From Nocardia sp. NRRL S-836 (GTDB lineage: Bacteria; Actinomycetota; Actinomycetes; Mycobacteriales; Pseudonocardiaceae): a stretch of 64,000 nucleotides of DNA. A model generated the notes under the pieces. That model was not told the DNA's origin, did no database searches, and was given only the letters and a program-made list of their open reading frames with translations. Below, piece by piece: positions 35,221-43,377 of this stretch. How positions within the stretch are numbered: the first letter of the stretch is position 1; every line of letters begins with the position of its first letter. The stretch covers positions 186,001 through 250,000 of the forward strand of contig NZ_LGDY01000092.1 in assembly GCF_001279525.1 (NCBI RefSeq). Reading direction: 5' to 3'. The position numbers and the translations under genes are program-made.

Positions 35221-35242
35221 GCCGCGGGAGAGGGGTTGTGTC

Positions 35243-35725
35243 ATGGATGCACAGGTTTCGGCGCGCGGCCTGCGGGCGTTGGGGCTCGCGGTCGCTGCCG
35301 TGACGCTGGTGGTTGCCGGTCCGGTGGCTCACTCGGGACCGGTCGAGCCGGGCAAGCCGGGTAAGCAGGCTCCGTCCGCCGTGGCGGCGGTGACCGCGTC
35401 GGCGAACGTGGCGCAGGCCTACGAGCTGCGCCCGCCTGGCAAGCCGGATCGCACGTGCCGCTACCCGTACCAGGTTCTGGAGACCGGGGAGCGGCTCGTG
35501 TGGGTGCAGGACGCGTCACCGTTCGTCGCGCCGCCGGACGTGCGTGGCGTGTGGCTGCTGGTCAGCCCGACCACGAACACCTACATGTGGTTCGTGTCGG
35601 CGATGTATCCGCACACGGTGATGGACGCGTCAGCGAACAACAACGCGGGCGCGTGGTTCGAGGTGCCCGCCCGCGCGGTGACGTGGTGCGGCACGGGCCG
35701 GCCGCCCGCGCATGCCCCGCGCTAG
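35243..35725 (+). CDS. Secreted or membrane-anchored protein
   Basis: The 160-residue product starts at ATG 35243 after GAGAGGGG. Residues 9-30 form a signal peptide (LRALGLAVAAVTLVVAGPVA), followed by a Pro/Gly linker and a compact domain with RTCRYPYQVLETGERLVWVQ, VRGVWLLVSPTTNTYMWFVS and TWCGTGR. It is the only clearly exported product in this array. The two Cys may pair outside the cell. The family is not recognised. Confidence 0.75.
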   Translation: MDAQVSARGLRALGLAVAAVTLVVAGPVAHSGPVEPGKPGKQAPSAVAAVTASANVAQAYELRPPGKPDRTCRYPYQVLETGERLVWVQDASPFVAPPDVRGVWLLVSPTTNTYMWFVSAMYPHTVMDASANNNAGAWFEVPARAVTWCGTGRPPAHAPR

Positions 35726-35788
35726 CCGCTGCACACAGGAGACGACTCGCAAGCCGTCTGGCACTGCACGCGTGAGAGGACTACCAGC

Positions 35789-36556
35789 ATGACCACCACC
35801 AGCACCGCCACCGAGACCAGCGCGGTCGCGCCCGCCACGGCAGGACCGGCCACGATGGAGCAGATCATGCAGGTCGACGGCGCCGCCTCGCGCGTGGGCC
35901 TGCGCGCCCGACTGCTCGACTCCCACGCGGTCGACATGTGGGTCGAGCTAGCGGCCGTGGACCCGGACCACCCGTTGCACGTCAAGCCGGGTGACCCGCA
36001 CTGGCACCTATGGATCAGCGAGGACCACCAGGACCCCGGCACCGCCGACAACCCGTACTCCATCGTGCGTGACGCCGCCGACGACCTGAGCGCGATCGCG
36101 GACAACCTCGCGGAGTACGCGCACCTGCTGGAGAGCAAGCGCGACGCGCTGCACGAGCTGGACGGCCTGGAGATCCACGAGACCCAGAACGGCGCTCGGC
36201 TGATGGCGAAGATCATCGAGCTGGGCAACAGCATCAAGGAAGCCGCGCAAGTCCGTGCCCTGGCCCACCACGCGGCGGAGCTGGCACGTGACGCACGGCA
36301 GGTCGCCTCCTGGGCGTTCGTGCCGCCGAGCCGACGCCCCGCCACCTACGGCCGCCACAACCAGGCGGAGAACACCCGGCTGCTGCGACAGCGCCTCAAC
36401 GGCGTGATCGTCCGCATCAACAGGTTCGGCGACCGCACCAACGGCGCCGAGGGTAGCGGGTTCCGCGTCGCCCCGTGCACGGAAGCCGGGTGCGAGATCG
36501 CCGCCGCCGCGTACACCGAGACCGACGAGCCGCAGCCGGTCACCGTGCACGCCTGA
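35789..36556 (+). CDS. Unknown protein with a helical core
   Basis: The 255-residue product starts at ATG 35789 after GAGAGGA. A Thr/Ala-rich start leads to SHAVDMWVELAAVDPDHPLH and HWHLWISEDHQDPG, then long helices (LAEYAHLLESKRDALHELDG, LGNSIKEAAQVRALAHHAAE) that could form a coiled coil. It ends with a CTEAGCEIAAAAY pair of Cys. Function unknown. Confidence 0.7.
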   Translation: MTTTSTATETSAVAPATAGPATMEQIMQVDGAASRVGLRARLLDSHAVDMWVELAAVDPDHPLHVKPGDPHWHLWISEDHQDPGTADNPYSIVRDAADDLSAIADNLAEYAHLLESKRDALHELDGLEIHETQNGARLMAKIIELGNSIKEAAQVRALAHHAAELARDARQVASWAFVPPSRRPATYGRHNQAENTRLLRQRLNGVIVRINRFGDRTNGAEGSGFRVAPCTEAGCEIAAAAYTETDEPQPVTVHA

Positions 36557-36581
36557 CCACACCCCGCACACCCACCTGCAC

Positions 36582-36606
36582 GCCACGCCGGACCGTCCGG
36601 CGTGGC
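36582..36606 (+). terminator. Perfect hairpin between array genes
   Basis: GCCACGCCGG (36582-36591) and CCGGCGTGGC (36597-36606), loop ACCGT. No T-run. Possibly a partial terminator or RNA-protecting hairpin. Confidence 0.4.
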
Positions 36607-36636
36607 ACTGACCACGAACGGGAGCCGCGCAAGCAC

Positions 36637-36813
36637 ATGGCACTGCACACGCTCACGGCAGTGATCGAGTTGCCCGACGACTACGATCCCGCCGCCGACG
36701 GCGAGAACGGCTACGTCATCGCGCTGTCCGCAGTGGACCGCGCCGAGTTCACGATCGTCGATGCCGGCGTGACCGACGCCGCCCGTGAGGCAGGCGCTGA
36801 CCAGGTCGAGTGA
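36637..36813 (+). CDS. Small acidic protein
   Basis: The 58-residue product starts at ATG 36637 after GGGAG. It reads ALHTLTAVIELPDDYDPAAD, then GYVIALSAVDRAEFTIVDAG. It is acidic with a beta pattern and no known domain. Confidence 0.6.
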   Translation: MALHTLTAVIELPDDYDPAADGENGYVIALSAVDRAEFTIVDAGVTDAAREAGADQVE

Positions 36814-36926
36814 CGACGGCCGGGCGCGGAGCCATACGAGCCGTGTGGTGCCGCGCCTGACCATGAACGTTCGAACCTCTGCTATCGCAAGCCTTGCCAC
36901 CACTGTCGACACAGGACGGAACCAGG

Positions 36927-37232
36927 ATGGACACCCAGACCGCACACGCCCCGCTGACCACGGTCGACGTGATGAACCTCGCCTCGATCGTGCGCGCCGC
37001 GCGGGCCGGAAGCCTGGTGCAGCGCGCTGACGACCGCGCGCCGGACGGCCGCGTGGTCGGCACGGTCCGACACCTGGTGACCAACGCGGAGACCTGCGAA
37101 CTGCTCGTCGCCGCCGCCGACATCCGCACCAGCCTGCTGCGCGCCACCTTGCACAGCGGGACCGACGTGTTCTGGCCGGTGCCGGAGCTGCTGGTCGCGA
37201 TGACCAACGGCGAGGTCCGGTTCTCGAACTAG
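36927..37232 (+). CDS. Unknown small helical protein
   Basis: ATG 36927 is preceded by GGAACCAGG. The 101 residues read LTTVDVMNLASIVRAARAGS, RVVGTVRHLVTNAETCELLV and RTSLLRATLHSGTDVFWPVP. The upstream spacer carries the AAGCCTTGCCACC motif at about 36891. Function unknown. Confidence 0.65.
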   Translation: MDTQTAHAPLTTVDVMNLASIVRAARAGSLVQRADDRAPDGRVVGTVRHLVTNAETCELLVAAADIRTSLLRATLHSGTDVFWPVPELLVAMTNGEVRFSN

Positions 37233-37281
37233 CCGTGCGGCGCAAGCCTCGCCACGCCCCGCACACGAAAGGACGCCCCCG

Positions 37282-38382
37282 GTGTCTCTGTTCAACGGTC
37301 CCGCCGAGCACGCCGACAACCCGCCCGAAACGTGGCAGGTGGTCAAGGCCGGCCGTGGCTGGCAGCTCCAGACCAAGGACGGGGGCGTGCTTCACAGCTC
37401 GTTCCCGACCAAGCGCGAAGCCGAGTCCGAGCGGACCGACGGCGCCACCGCGCGGCTGTACGCCAAGGAAGCCCGCTGGTATGCGGGCGAAAGCATCCCC
37501 GGATGGCGGGACTACAGCGAGATCCGGCCGCAGGCCACGCCCTCGGCCGACGTGGAGGACGACGGCCCGCCGCAGTGGCACTACCACGTGTCCCGCTCCA
37601 AGCAGGGCGAACACCCGGAGCACACGGCGGTGTGTCACGGCGGCGACTGGGAAGCCGCGCGGCACGGCTACATCGAGCTGCTCGACGCGGTCCGCGCGGA
37701 CCTCTCGCCGTGCACCGAGCCGGGCGAGAACGGGCGGTGCACGCGCGGCGAGTGCTGGACGTGCACCACCCACGAGCTCGTGGACCAGGCCGCGCAGGCC
37801 GCCCGCACGCGCAGCGAACCCGTCACCGACTGGTCCATCGTCCGCTACACCTACGGCCGCGCGCTCGGGGCGAAGCACGACTACACGATCACCGCGGTCA
37901 TGGCCCGGCACTGCCAGGCCCGTCAAGCCGCGCCACCCATCCGACAGACGGGGAGTCACCTGACCATGACCACCACGCCCGCCACCGAGCCCGCCGCCGC
38001 GTCCGTGTTGCCGTCCGCCGCGTCACAGGGCAAGCCGCGTACCCACTCCCACGGGGTCCCCGCGACGATCGAAACGTTCTCCCAGTTGCGGATGCTGTCG
38101 ACCCAGTTCGACGGCGACGGCTCCATGCGAGCCACCGCCAACGAAGCCGACGCGCAGCACGACAACACGCGCCGCGCGGGGTTCGCTGCGCACATGCTGT
38201 TCGAGTACGGCGTGCGCACCGGCGAGTGCCAGCCCCACATGGACGGGCTGACTCTGTTCGAGCTCGTGCGCGACGCGGTTACCGACCTGCGGCACTTCGC
38301 GGACGCGGCCGGTCTGGACTTCGACATGATCGAGGACCGGGCGCGCAACGCCTACCGCGACGACGTCCTCGGGCAGTACTAG
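37282..38382 (+). CDS. Unknown protein, probably two genes fused
   Basis: The 366-residue frame starts at GTG 37282. The first 225 residues have a small N-terminal beta domain (ETWQVVKAGRGWQLQTKDGG), a VSRSKQGEHPEHTAVCHGGD region and a Cys cluster (SPCTEPGENGRCTRGECWTC). At about 37925-37968 the sequence looks like the spacers elsewhere: a CAAGCCGCGCCACC motif, GGGGAG and an in-frame ATG 37966 (MTTTPATEP). The last 138 residues (FSQLRMLSTQFDGDGSM, LTLFELVRDAVTDLRHFADA) resemble an independent gene. I infer that a lost stop fused two neighbours. Confidence 0.68.
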   Translation: MSLFNGPAEHADNPPETWQVVKAGRGWQLQTKDGGVLHSSFPTKREAESERTDGATARLYAKEARWYAGESIPGWRDYSEIRPQATPSADVEDDGPPQWHYHVSRSKQGEHPEHTAVCHGGDWEAARHGYIELLDAVRADLSPCTEPGENGRCTRGECWTCTTHELVDQAAQAARTRSEPVTDWSIVRYTYGRALGAKHDYTITAVMARHCQARQAAPPIRQTGSHLTMTTTPATEPAAASVLPSAASQGKPRTHSHGVPATIETFSQLRMLSTQFDGDGSMRATANEADAQHDNTRRAGFAAHMLFEYGVRTGECQPHMDGLTLFELVRDAVTDLRHFADAAGLDFDMIEDRARNAYRDDVLGQY

Positions 38383-38407
38383 ACCCCGCCCGCCCTCTCA
38401 AGCCTAG

Positions 38408-38451
38408 CCGCGCCGCACCGGACCCCTTCCCCCGTGTGCGGCGTGGTTTTT
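38408..38451 (+). terminator. Intrinsic terminator
   Basis: CCGCGCCGCAC (38408-38418) pairs with GTGCGGCGTGG (38436-38446) with one G-U, followed by TTTTT. Confidence 0.7.
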
Positions 38452-38479
38452 CTCTTGCCACGTAACAGGAGGCAGTGCC

Positions 38480-38779
38480 GTGACCGTTGTCGGGTATGTC
38501 TACAAGGGCCAGTTGGTGTGCGCCGACGAAGCCCGCGAACTGGGCATCACGATGGCCGCCGAGAACGGCTACGCCATGTCGTGGGGCGACTGCGGCGCAC
38601 CGGAGGAAACGCTCGGCGCCTGGGCCGGCACGACCGGCCTGGACCGCGAGGACGAAACCACATTCACCACCGGCGAGTTTCCCAAGCGCGTCACTGACGA
38701 CCACGCGCAGCGTCTCCGCGTCGAGGGGCTCGACACGTGCTGCCACGCCTGCGGCTGGGACCTCGCGCAGCCGTTCTGA
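38480..38779 (+). CDS. Small protein with C-terminal CCHACG motif
   Basis: The 99-residue product starts at GTG 38480 after CAGGAGG. It reads VTVVGYVYKGQLVCADEARE, then AMSWGDCGAPEETLGAWAG and ends DTCCHACGWDLAQPF. The spaced Cys (VCAD, DCGA, CCHAC) suggest a small zinc ribbon. Function unknown. Confidence 0.7.
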   Translation: MTVVGYVYKGQLVCADEARELGITMAAENGYAMSWGDCGAPEETLGAWAGTTGLDREDETTFTTGEFPKRVTDDHAQRLRVEGLDTCCHACGWDLAQPF

Positions 38780-38813
38780 TCCTCACCCGCCGACCCTGAG
38801 GGGAAGTCTCGTC

Positions 38814-39344
38814 ATGCCCGAATTCGACGCGCAGGCGCTCGTCAACGAGCGCAACGCCCACATCCTGGCTGCGGTGAACGCGCACGCGATGGTGGTCCTG
38901 CTGGAGAACCTGAGCGCGGACCACGCCGACTACGGGCGGCGCCACCTGTCCGACCGGCTGGCCGACTGCGGCCAGCTGGCCCTGATGATCAAGCTGCGTG
39001 ACGACGCGTTGGCCGCGCTGCTCGGCACGCGCCTCCGCGTCGCGCACGTCGTCGAGCAGTTCGGTTCCATCGTGCTGAACGACGACGCCATGCACTCCGA
39101 CGGCGCCAAAGCCGCCTGGCGCACGGTGCTGACCGACAAGCTGACCGTGAGCGACGTCGAGGACGCCCGCCTGGACGGCTACCGGCTCGGCACGGCGTTC
39201 GCCGCGTTCGAGCACGTCTACCCCGCGCGCGTGCCCGTCCCCGCGGTGCCGCTGCTGTACCGCGACAACGCCGCCGAGTTCGAGCACGAGTTCGCCCGCG
39301 CCCGCCGCGAGTACAAGCCGGACGAGACCACCTGTCACTGCTGA
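38814..39344 (+). CDS. Unknown helical protein
   Basis: ATG 38814 follows GAGGGGAAG, the same unusual leader sequence that precedes the gene at 40457. The 176 residues are mainly helical: DAQALVNERNAHILAAVNAH, LADCGQLALMIKLRDDALAA, KAAWRTVLTDKLTVSDVEDA. It ends with TTCHC. The family is not recognised. Confidence 0.7.
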   Translation: MPEFDAQALVNERNAHILAAVNAHAMVVLLENLSADHADYGRRHLSDRLADCGQLALMIKLRDDALAALLGTRLRVAHVVEQFGSIVLNDDAMHSDGAKAAWRTVLTDKLTVSDVEDARLDGYRLGTAFAAFEHVYPARVPVPAVPLLYRDNAAEFEHEFARARREYKPDETTCHC

Positions 39345-39388
39345 CCCAAGCCTGCCCACACCACGCACCACAGTCAGGAGACCACGAG

Positions 39389-39598
39389 ATGAAGACGCGC
39401 CCGGCAGCGCTGACGCTCTCCTCGCACCGCTGCGTGTGCGGGGAGCCGATCGCGCGCGGCGAGCGGCGCGGCGGCCAGGTCATGACCTCGGGGACCACGT
39501 GGTTCCACGGGACCGTGGACCACAAGGCCTCGCCGCGCGTGCAGCAGACCGCCGCGCAGAGGCGCCTGGACACCGACCACACGGCCAGGCTCGCCTGA
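39389..39598 (+). CDS. Small zinc-finger-like protein
   Basis: The 69-residue product starts at ATG 39389 after CAGGAGA. It contains SSHRCVCGEPIARGERRGGQ and TTWFHGTVDHKASPR, giving a HxCxCGxxI ... H x x x D H set like a treble-clef or zinc ribbon. It is basic and may bind nucleic acid. Confidence 0.62.
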   Translation: MKTRPAALTLSSHRCVCGEPIARGERRGGQVMTSGTTWFHGTVDHKASPRVQQTAAQRRLDTDHTARLA

Positions 39599-39620
39599 CC
39601 CGAACGGGAACTCGCCAGCA

Positions 39621-39651
39621 TCGGCCGCGGCAGAGGTCTGCCCGCGGCCGA
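39621..39651 (+). terminator. Hairpin between array genes
   Basis: TCGGCCGCGG (39621-39630) pairs with CCGCGGCCGA (39642-39651). No T-run. Confidence 0.45.
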
Positions 39652-39690
39652 CCGGGTCCAAGCTGTCTCACGTCGAAGGGGTGAAGTGTC

Positions 39691-40317
39691 GTGCCGCTCA
39701 TCATCTGCGGGTGCACCAGCAGCGAAGAACGCAACACCCATCGCGGGTGCGTCAAGCCTCGTCACGAGTACGTGGGCGCGGTGCTCGGCGAGTACGAGCA
39801 CAACGGCGGGCACGACTCGGACTTCTACGCCGTGGTGTGGGACGAGCCCACGCAGTCGGTGACGACGAAGTGTTGGGGAACCACGTCGTCGTGGACCTAC
39901 CACAACCACTGCCGGGTAGACGCCACGCCTGAGGTGATCGCAAAGGCGAACGCCTCGATGCGTCCCCGCTGGACCGAGCGGCTGCGTGCCCGCATGGAAG
40001 CCGACGCACGCTTGGTCCGTGTCGGCCGCGTGGTGCGGTCCACGACCACGCGCGGCAAGAACGCGGGCCTGGTGGGTGAGGTCGCGTGGAAGGGCCGGGA
40101 CAAGATCCGCTCGACTCGTTACCACACCTACTACCGGGTAGGCATCGACGTCGACGGCACCCGCCGGTTCATGCCCGTCGAGAACGTCGAGGTCGTCGAG
40201 CCCGCACCCGTCAACGAAGCCGAACTGGCGCAGAGCGTGGAGTCCGCGGTGCGCCGGGACTGGCCGTCGCAGTACCGCAGTTTCGTCTACACCGCCGGTG
40301 CACCGCTGCCTCAATGA
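39691..40317 (+). CDS. Unknown protein
   Basis: The 208-residue product starts at GTG 39691 after AAGGGGTGAAG. It begins PLIICGCTSSEERNTHRGCV, with two Cys and His near the start, and includes GHDSDFYAVVWDEPTQSVTT, a helical segment, and a beta domain (RTTTRGKNAGLVGEVAWKG, TYYRVGIDVDGTRRFMPVEN) that resembles KOW/SH3-type barrels. Function unknown. Confidence 0.68.
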   Translation: MPLIICGCTSSEERNTHRGCVKPRHEYVGAVLGEYEHNGGHDSDFYAVVWDEPTQSVTTKCWGTTSSWTYHNHCRVDATPEVIAKANASMRPRWTERLRARMEADARLVRVGRVVRSTTTRGKNAGLVGEVAWKGRDKIRSTRYHTYYRVGIDVDGTRRFMPVENVEVVEPAPVNEAELAQSVESAVRRDWPSQYRSFVYTAGAPLPQ

Positions 40318-40348
40318 CCCTGCACTGCCCTCAAGCCGACTCAGAGCA

Positions 40349-40384
40349 CCCCGCACGCACCTGGCACCAGCCGGGGCGTGCGGG
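40349..40384 (+). terminator. Hairpin upstream of the 40457 gene
   Basis: CCCGCACGC (40350-40358) pairs with GCGTGCGGG (40376-40384), 17-base loop. An AAGCCGACTC motif precedes it. Confidence 0.4.
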
Positions 40385-40456
40385 ATGCCGTGCGCCGGAC
40401 CGGGCACACCGCCTCCTGTTGTTGATCACGCATGTCTCGTGAGGGGAAGTCTGGCC

Positions 40457-40930
40457 ATGTTCGACCGCAAGCAGGCCGCGCTGGAGATCATCGGCGCACT
40501 GGACAACAACGACATCAACGACATCACCGGCCTGGGACTGCGGCCCCCGTTCTACGACGAGTTCGCCGACGAGATCCGCGACAACCTCCCCGCCGCCTAC
40601 GAGCCCGACACCGATACCGACGACGGCGGCGGCGAGCACGACCCGACCGACGGCGTGAGCACCGTCGTGGACACGATCGTGCCCCACGACGGCGGCGAGG
40701 TGCTGCGGCACTTCAACTACACCGACGCGGCGTTCACGCTGCCCTTGTCCGAAGTGGACTTTGATCCCGACAAGGACGTGCACGCGTTCCTGATCGGCGC
40801 GCTCACGGCCGCGTACGAGCAGGGCCTCAGCGAGTTAATCCGTCACGTCGAGGAGTTGGTCGACGAAGCCGAGCAAGAGGCCAACGAAGCCGAGCTCGAC
40901 GACGAGATCATCGACAGTGAGGAGTCGTGA
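40457..40930 (+). CDS. Very acidic unknown protein
   Basis: ATG 40457 follows GAGGGGAAG. The 157 residues read FDRKQAALEIIGALDNNDIN, an Asp/Gly-rich linker (DTDTDDGGGEHDP), then DVHAFLIGALTAAYEQGLSE and a strongly acidic helix at the end (EEAEQEANEAELDDEI-like). High negative charge is seen in DNA-mimic proteins and chaperones, but that is only a possibility. It overlaps the next gene by GTGA. Confidence 0.7.
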   Translation: MFDRKQAALEIIGALDNNDINDITGLGLRPPFYDEFADEIRDNLPAAYEPDTDTDDGGGEHDPTDGVSTVVDTIVPHDGGEVLRHFNYTDAAFTLPLSEVDFDPDKDVHAFLIGALTAAYEQGLSELIRHVEELVDEAEQEANEAELDDEIIDSEES

Positions 40931-41370
40931 CCGTGAACGACGACACCCACGCCGCACCACAGGCTAGCAGCGAGGTCGACTGGATCGGCCAGTTCCGCAC
41001 GCACATCGAAGCCGCCTACCCGCAGGTGTTCCTGCGGGTAGCGCGCTCCACGGTTCCCCGCCGGGACACCGAGCGGGCACACGTCATCGTCGACGCGATC
41101 AAGGTCGACAGGTCCGCCCGCAAACAGGGCTTGGCCCGCGCGGTGCTCACGGAACTGTGCGCGCAAGCCGACCGGCACGGCGACACCCTGAGCGCCACGC
41201 CCAACCCGGTGCGGCAAGGCGAGTGGACCGCTGACCCGCGCAGGTGGGCACGGTTCCTCACCACCGAACTCGGGTTCGTCAGCAACCGATCACGCCGGGG
41301 ACGCGACTACTCGATCAACGAGACCCACTACCGCAGGCCCACGCCGGCCGCGACCGAAGCCGGTCAGTGA
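40927..41370 (+). CDS. GNAT-like acetyltransferase
   Basis: GTG 40927 overlaps the preceding stop. The 147 residues contain VIVDAIKVDRSARKQGLARA (strand plus Q/R-x-x-G-x-A loop of motif A), LTELCAQADRHGDTLSATPN and a typical C-terminal FLTTELGFVSNRSRRGRD with final YSINETHYRRP. It should bind acetyl-CoA. The substrate is unknown. It may modify a protein of the element or host. Confidence 0.8.
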   Translation: MTVNDDTHAAPQASSEVDWIGQFRTHIEAAYPQVFLRVARSTVPRRDTERAHVIVDAIKVDRSARKQGLARAVLTELCAQADRHGDTLSATPNPVRQGEWTADPRRWARFLTTELGFVSNRSRRGRDYSINETHYRRPTPAATEAGQ

Positions 41371-41600
41371 TGGCAGAGGGCAAGGTCGAGGTCCACACCG
41401 GCCGCCCGTCCTGGCACCAGGAACAGGCGGGCGCCATCTCGGCGGGCATCACCTCGTTCGACACCCCCGAGCAGGCCCACGCCTACCTGGACGGGTTTCG
41501 CGCCCACCACCCCGGCAAGACGGCGTTCGTCATCGACCGGCGACCCAAGGACGCGACCGCCGACACCGCAGCAACCGAGCTGAAGGGTGAAGCCTCATGA
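41370..41600 (+). CDS. Small unknown protein
   Basis: ATG 41370 overlaps the preceding TGA. The 76 residues read AEGKVEVHTGRPSWHQEQAG, TSFDTPEQAHAYLDGFRAHH and KTAFVIDRRPKDATAD. The outline (a short basic start, a helix with PEQAxAY, a final strand) suggests a small alpha-beta fold. It is coupled at both ends. Confidence 0.65.
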   Translation: MAEGKVEVHTGRPSWHQEQAGAISAGITSFDTPEQAHAYLDGFRAHHPGKTAFVIDRRPKDATADTAATELKGEAS

Positions 41601-42121
41601 CCGTCATCACCGACAACGTGCAGCCCCTGTCCGCCGAGGACATCGCGGCCCTGCGCGCCGCCGAGACGGTGCAGTTCCGCCGCGACTTCGACGGCGAGGG
41701 CTGCGTCCGGGCGGAACTGCGGGGCAGCGGGGAAGCCGAGTCGCCGCGGATCTTCACCGCCAAGCAGCAGCGCATGTTCCCGCGCACCAACAACGCCTCC
41801 GGCGGCCGGTACCGCATGCTCACCGCATCCCCGCAGGTCTGGGCCGTCAGTGGCGGCGACCTCACGAGTGCGATCTGCCGCTACGACATGAGCGTCGACG
41901 ACTCGCGCCGCGCCGAGTGGCAGACGATCGTGCACGCGCTGCGGGTGGGCGACCGGCTGGGGCTGTGGTGGGTGGCGGGCAACGACTACCCGCTGATCAC
42001 CGTAGCCGAGCTGCACCGTGACGAACTGCGGCTGGTACTGCACCGCGAGAAGCACTCGCCGGTGTTCCTGATCGACGCCACGGTCCGGGCGGACGACTCC
42101 GCGCGGATGATCCAGTACTGA
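41597..42121 (+). CDS. LTxxD-family protein (paralogous group B)
   Basis: ATG 41597 overlaps the preceding stop. The 174 residues start NVQPLSAEDIAALRAAETVQ and include EWQTIVHALRVGDRLGLWWV and DELRLVLHREKHSPVFLIDA. These align by eye with the genes at 15671 and 27103. Conservation of the last region (strand, loop, strand, then DATVRADDSARMIQY) is best with 15671. Function unknown. Confidence 0.72.
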   Translation: MTVITDNVQPLSAEDIAALRAAETVQFRRDFDGEGCVRAELRGSGEAESPRIFTAKQQRMFPRTNNASGGRYRMLTASPQVWAVSGGDLTSAICRYDMSVDDSRRAEWQTIVHALRVGDRLGLWWVAGNDYPLITVAELHRDELRLVLHREKHSPVFLIDATVRADDSARMIQY

Positions 42122-42164
42122 ACCACGCCCAGCCTTAGCCGAACGACGACAGGAGAGGCCCACT

Positions 42165-42527
42165 GTGGACGCTGGAACCCCGCCCGCCGTGGCGGACATC
42201 CTCGCCCGCACGTCACTGGAACTGACCGGTGACGACGCCACGGAGCTCGCCGCGTGCCTGGTGGCCGCGTACAACGCCGGTCAGCGAGCCCCCACGCCGG
42301 CACCGGAGGACGGCAAGCCCTACGTCAAGGTGACCGCGACCGAGGACGACTTCGTGACCCTCGCGCTGCCCGACGGCCGCGTGCTCGACGTGTTCCCGTC
42401 AGGCAACGTCCAGGTCTACACCCGCAACCGGTGCCACGCCCTGGAGATCACGCTCCCCGACTCCGACTCCGACTCCGACGCCGTCGTCGAGTTCGACGGG
42501 CGTATCAAGGTCATCCGCCTGGCGTAG
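42165..42527 (+). CDS. Unknown acidic protein
   Basis: The 120-residue product starts at GTG 42165 after CAGGAGAGG. It reads PPAVADILARTSLELTGDDA, a Pro linker, YVKVTATEDDFVTLALPDGR and LEITLPDSDSDSDAVVEFDG. The (DS)n run is a small simple repeat in the DNA (about 42459-42480). No family is recognised. Confidence 0.68.
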   Translation: MDAGTPPAVADILARTSLELTGDDATELAACLVAAYNAGQRAPTPAPEDGKPYVKVTATEDDFVTLALPDGRVLDVFPSGNVQVYTRNRCHALEITLPDSDSDSDAVVEFDGRIKVIRLA

Positions 42528-42558
42528 CCGCCTGAGCGCGTCCCGCAAGCCTGACCAG

Positions 42559-42589
42559 CCCCGGTCGCGCACCCGCGCGACCGGGGTTT
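42559..42589 (+). terminator. Intrinsic terminator
   Basis: CCCCGGTCGCG (42559-42569) pairs with CGCGACCGGGG (42576-42586), then TTTC. An AAGCCTGACC motif lies just upstream. Confidence 0.65.
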
Positions 42590-42613
42590 CGCATCTCACC
42601 CGGAGGGATCACC

Positions 42614-43225
42614 ATGACGCTCGTATCGTCCCCTGTGGACCGCGTGACCGTGCTGCACGGCAACCACACCAGCGCCGAGACCGCGTACGTGGTCGAGGAC
42701 GCCCAGTACGGCAACCACCCGACCAAGCGGTGCCAGATCCGCTACTGGATCGAGACCGCCGAGACGGGGCGGTACAAGGGAGAGCAGCGGTTCGTCTACC
42801 AGACGAGCAACCCGGACAAGCCGGGGGAGTGGTTCAAGGAGAAGCGGAGCATCTTCTCGCACATGGTGCTGCTCGTGCGCAGCGCCGCCGACGCGATCGA
42901 GGGCTGGCACATCTCGATGTACCAGCTCGACGGTCCCGAGGAGTACCGCCACCACCTCTCCGGCGTGTACGAGCAGCTCACCGACCAGCAGCGCTCGCTC
43001 TATGACCACATGCGGGCGCGCGTATGGAACCGCAGCCCGCGCGAGACCCAGCGCGAGGTGGAGACCCTCGCGCACGTGATGGACCACATCATCGACACCG
43101 GCTACAACCCCGTCGTGGACGACGGCTGGTGGATCAAGCCGGACCGCACCAAGTGGCTGTACCTCGGGCTGCGTGACAACCCCGAGGTGCGGTTCGCCTA
43201 CGCCCGCACCCTGCTCGCCGGATGA
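42614..43225 (+). CDS. Unknown protein
   Basis: The 203-residue product starts at ATG 42614 after GGAGGGA. It reads VSSPVDRVTVLHGNHTSAET, then RCQIRYWIETAETGRYKGEQ, helical KRSIFSHMVLLVRSAADAIE and ETQREVETLAHVMDHIIDTG, and an aromatic end. It is a soluble alpha-beta protein. No family is recognised. Confidence 0.7.
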   Translation: MTLVSSPVDRVTVLHGNHTSAETAYVVEDAQYGNHPTKRCQIRYWIETAETGRYKGEQRFVYQTSNPDKPGEWFKEKRSIFSHMVLLVRSAADAIEGWHISMYQLDGPEEYRHHLSGVYEQLTDQQRSLYDHMRARVWNRSPRETQREVETLAHVMDHIIDTGYNPVVDDGWWIKPDRTKWLYLGLRDNPEVRFAYARTLLAG

Positions 43226-43263
43226 CACTCCGGCCGGCCTGAGCACGCAAGCTGCGTGACGGC

Positions 43264-43377
43264 GTGAAAGCCGCGCGCGAGAAGTCCAGCCGCATCGGCG
43301 ACCTGGTGTTCCGGCGCTACGAAGCACCGACGATGGGCGTGGTCATGGCCGCACTGACCGTGACCACGCTCGTGTAA
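43264..43377 (+). CDS. Tiny membrane peptide
   Basis: GTG 43264 gives 37 residues ending MGVVMAALTVTTLV, a short hydrophobic C-terminus after a basic start. Its TAA directly abuts the ATG of the next gene. It is probably a small membrane peptide expressed with two further small membrane proteins. Confidence 0.4.
   Translation: MKAAREKSSRIGDLVFRRYEAPTMGVVMAALTVTTLV

Noticed and set aside
36346..37959. A 537-codon open frame on the minus strand
   Set aside because: It runs opposite to four well-supported plus-strand genes, has no ribosome site and its translation is Arg/Val/Ala-rich as expected of an antisense shadow in GC-rich coding DNA.
38989..40407. A 472-codon open frame on the minus strand
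   Set aside because: Antisense to three plus-strand genes; Arg/Ala/Gly-rich composition and no start signal.
42459..42480. GACTCC repeat as a regulatory element
   Set aside because: It encodes an Asp-Ser run within a well-supported gene, so a coding explanation suffices.
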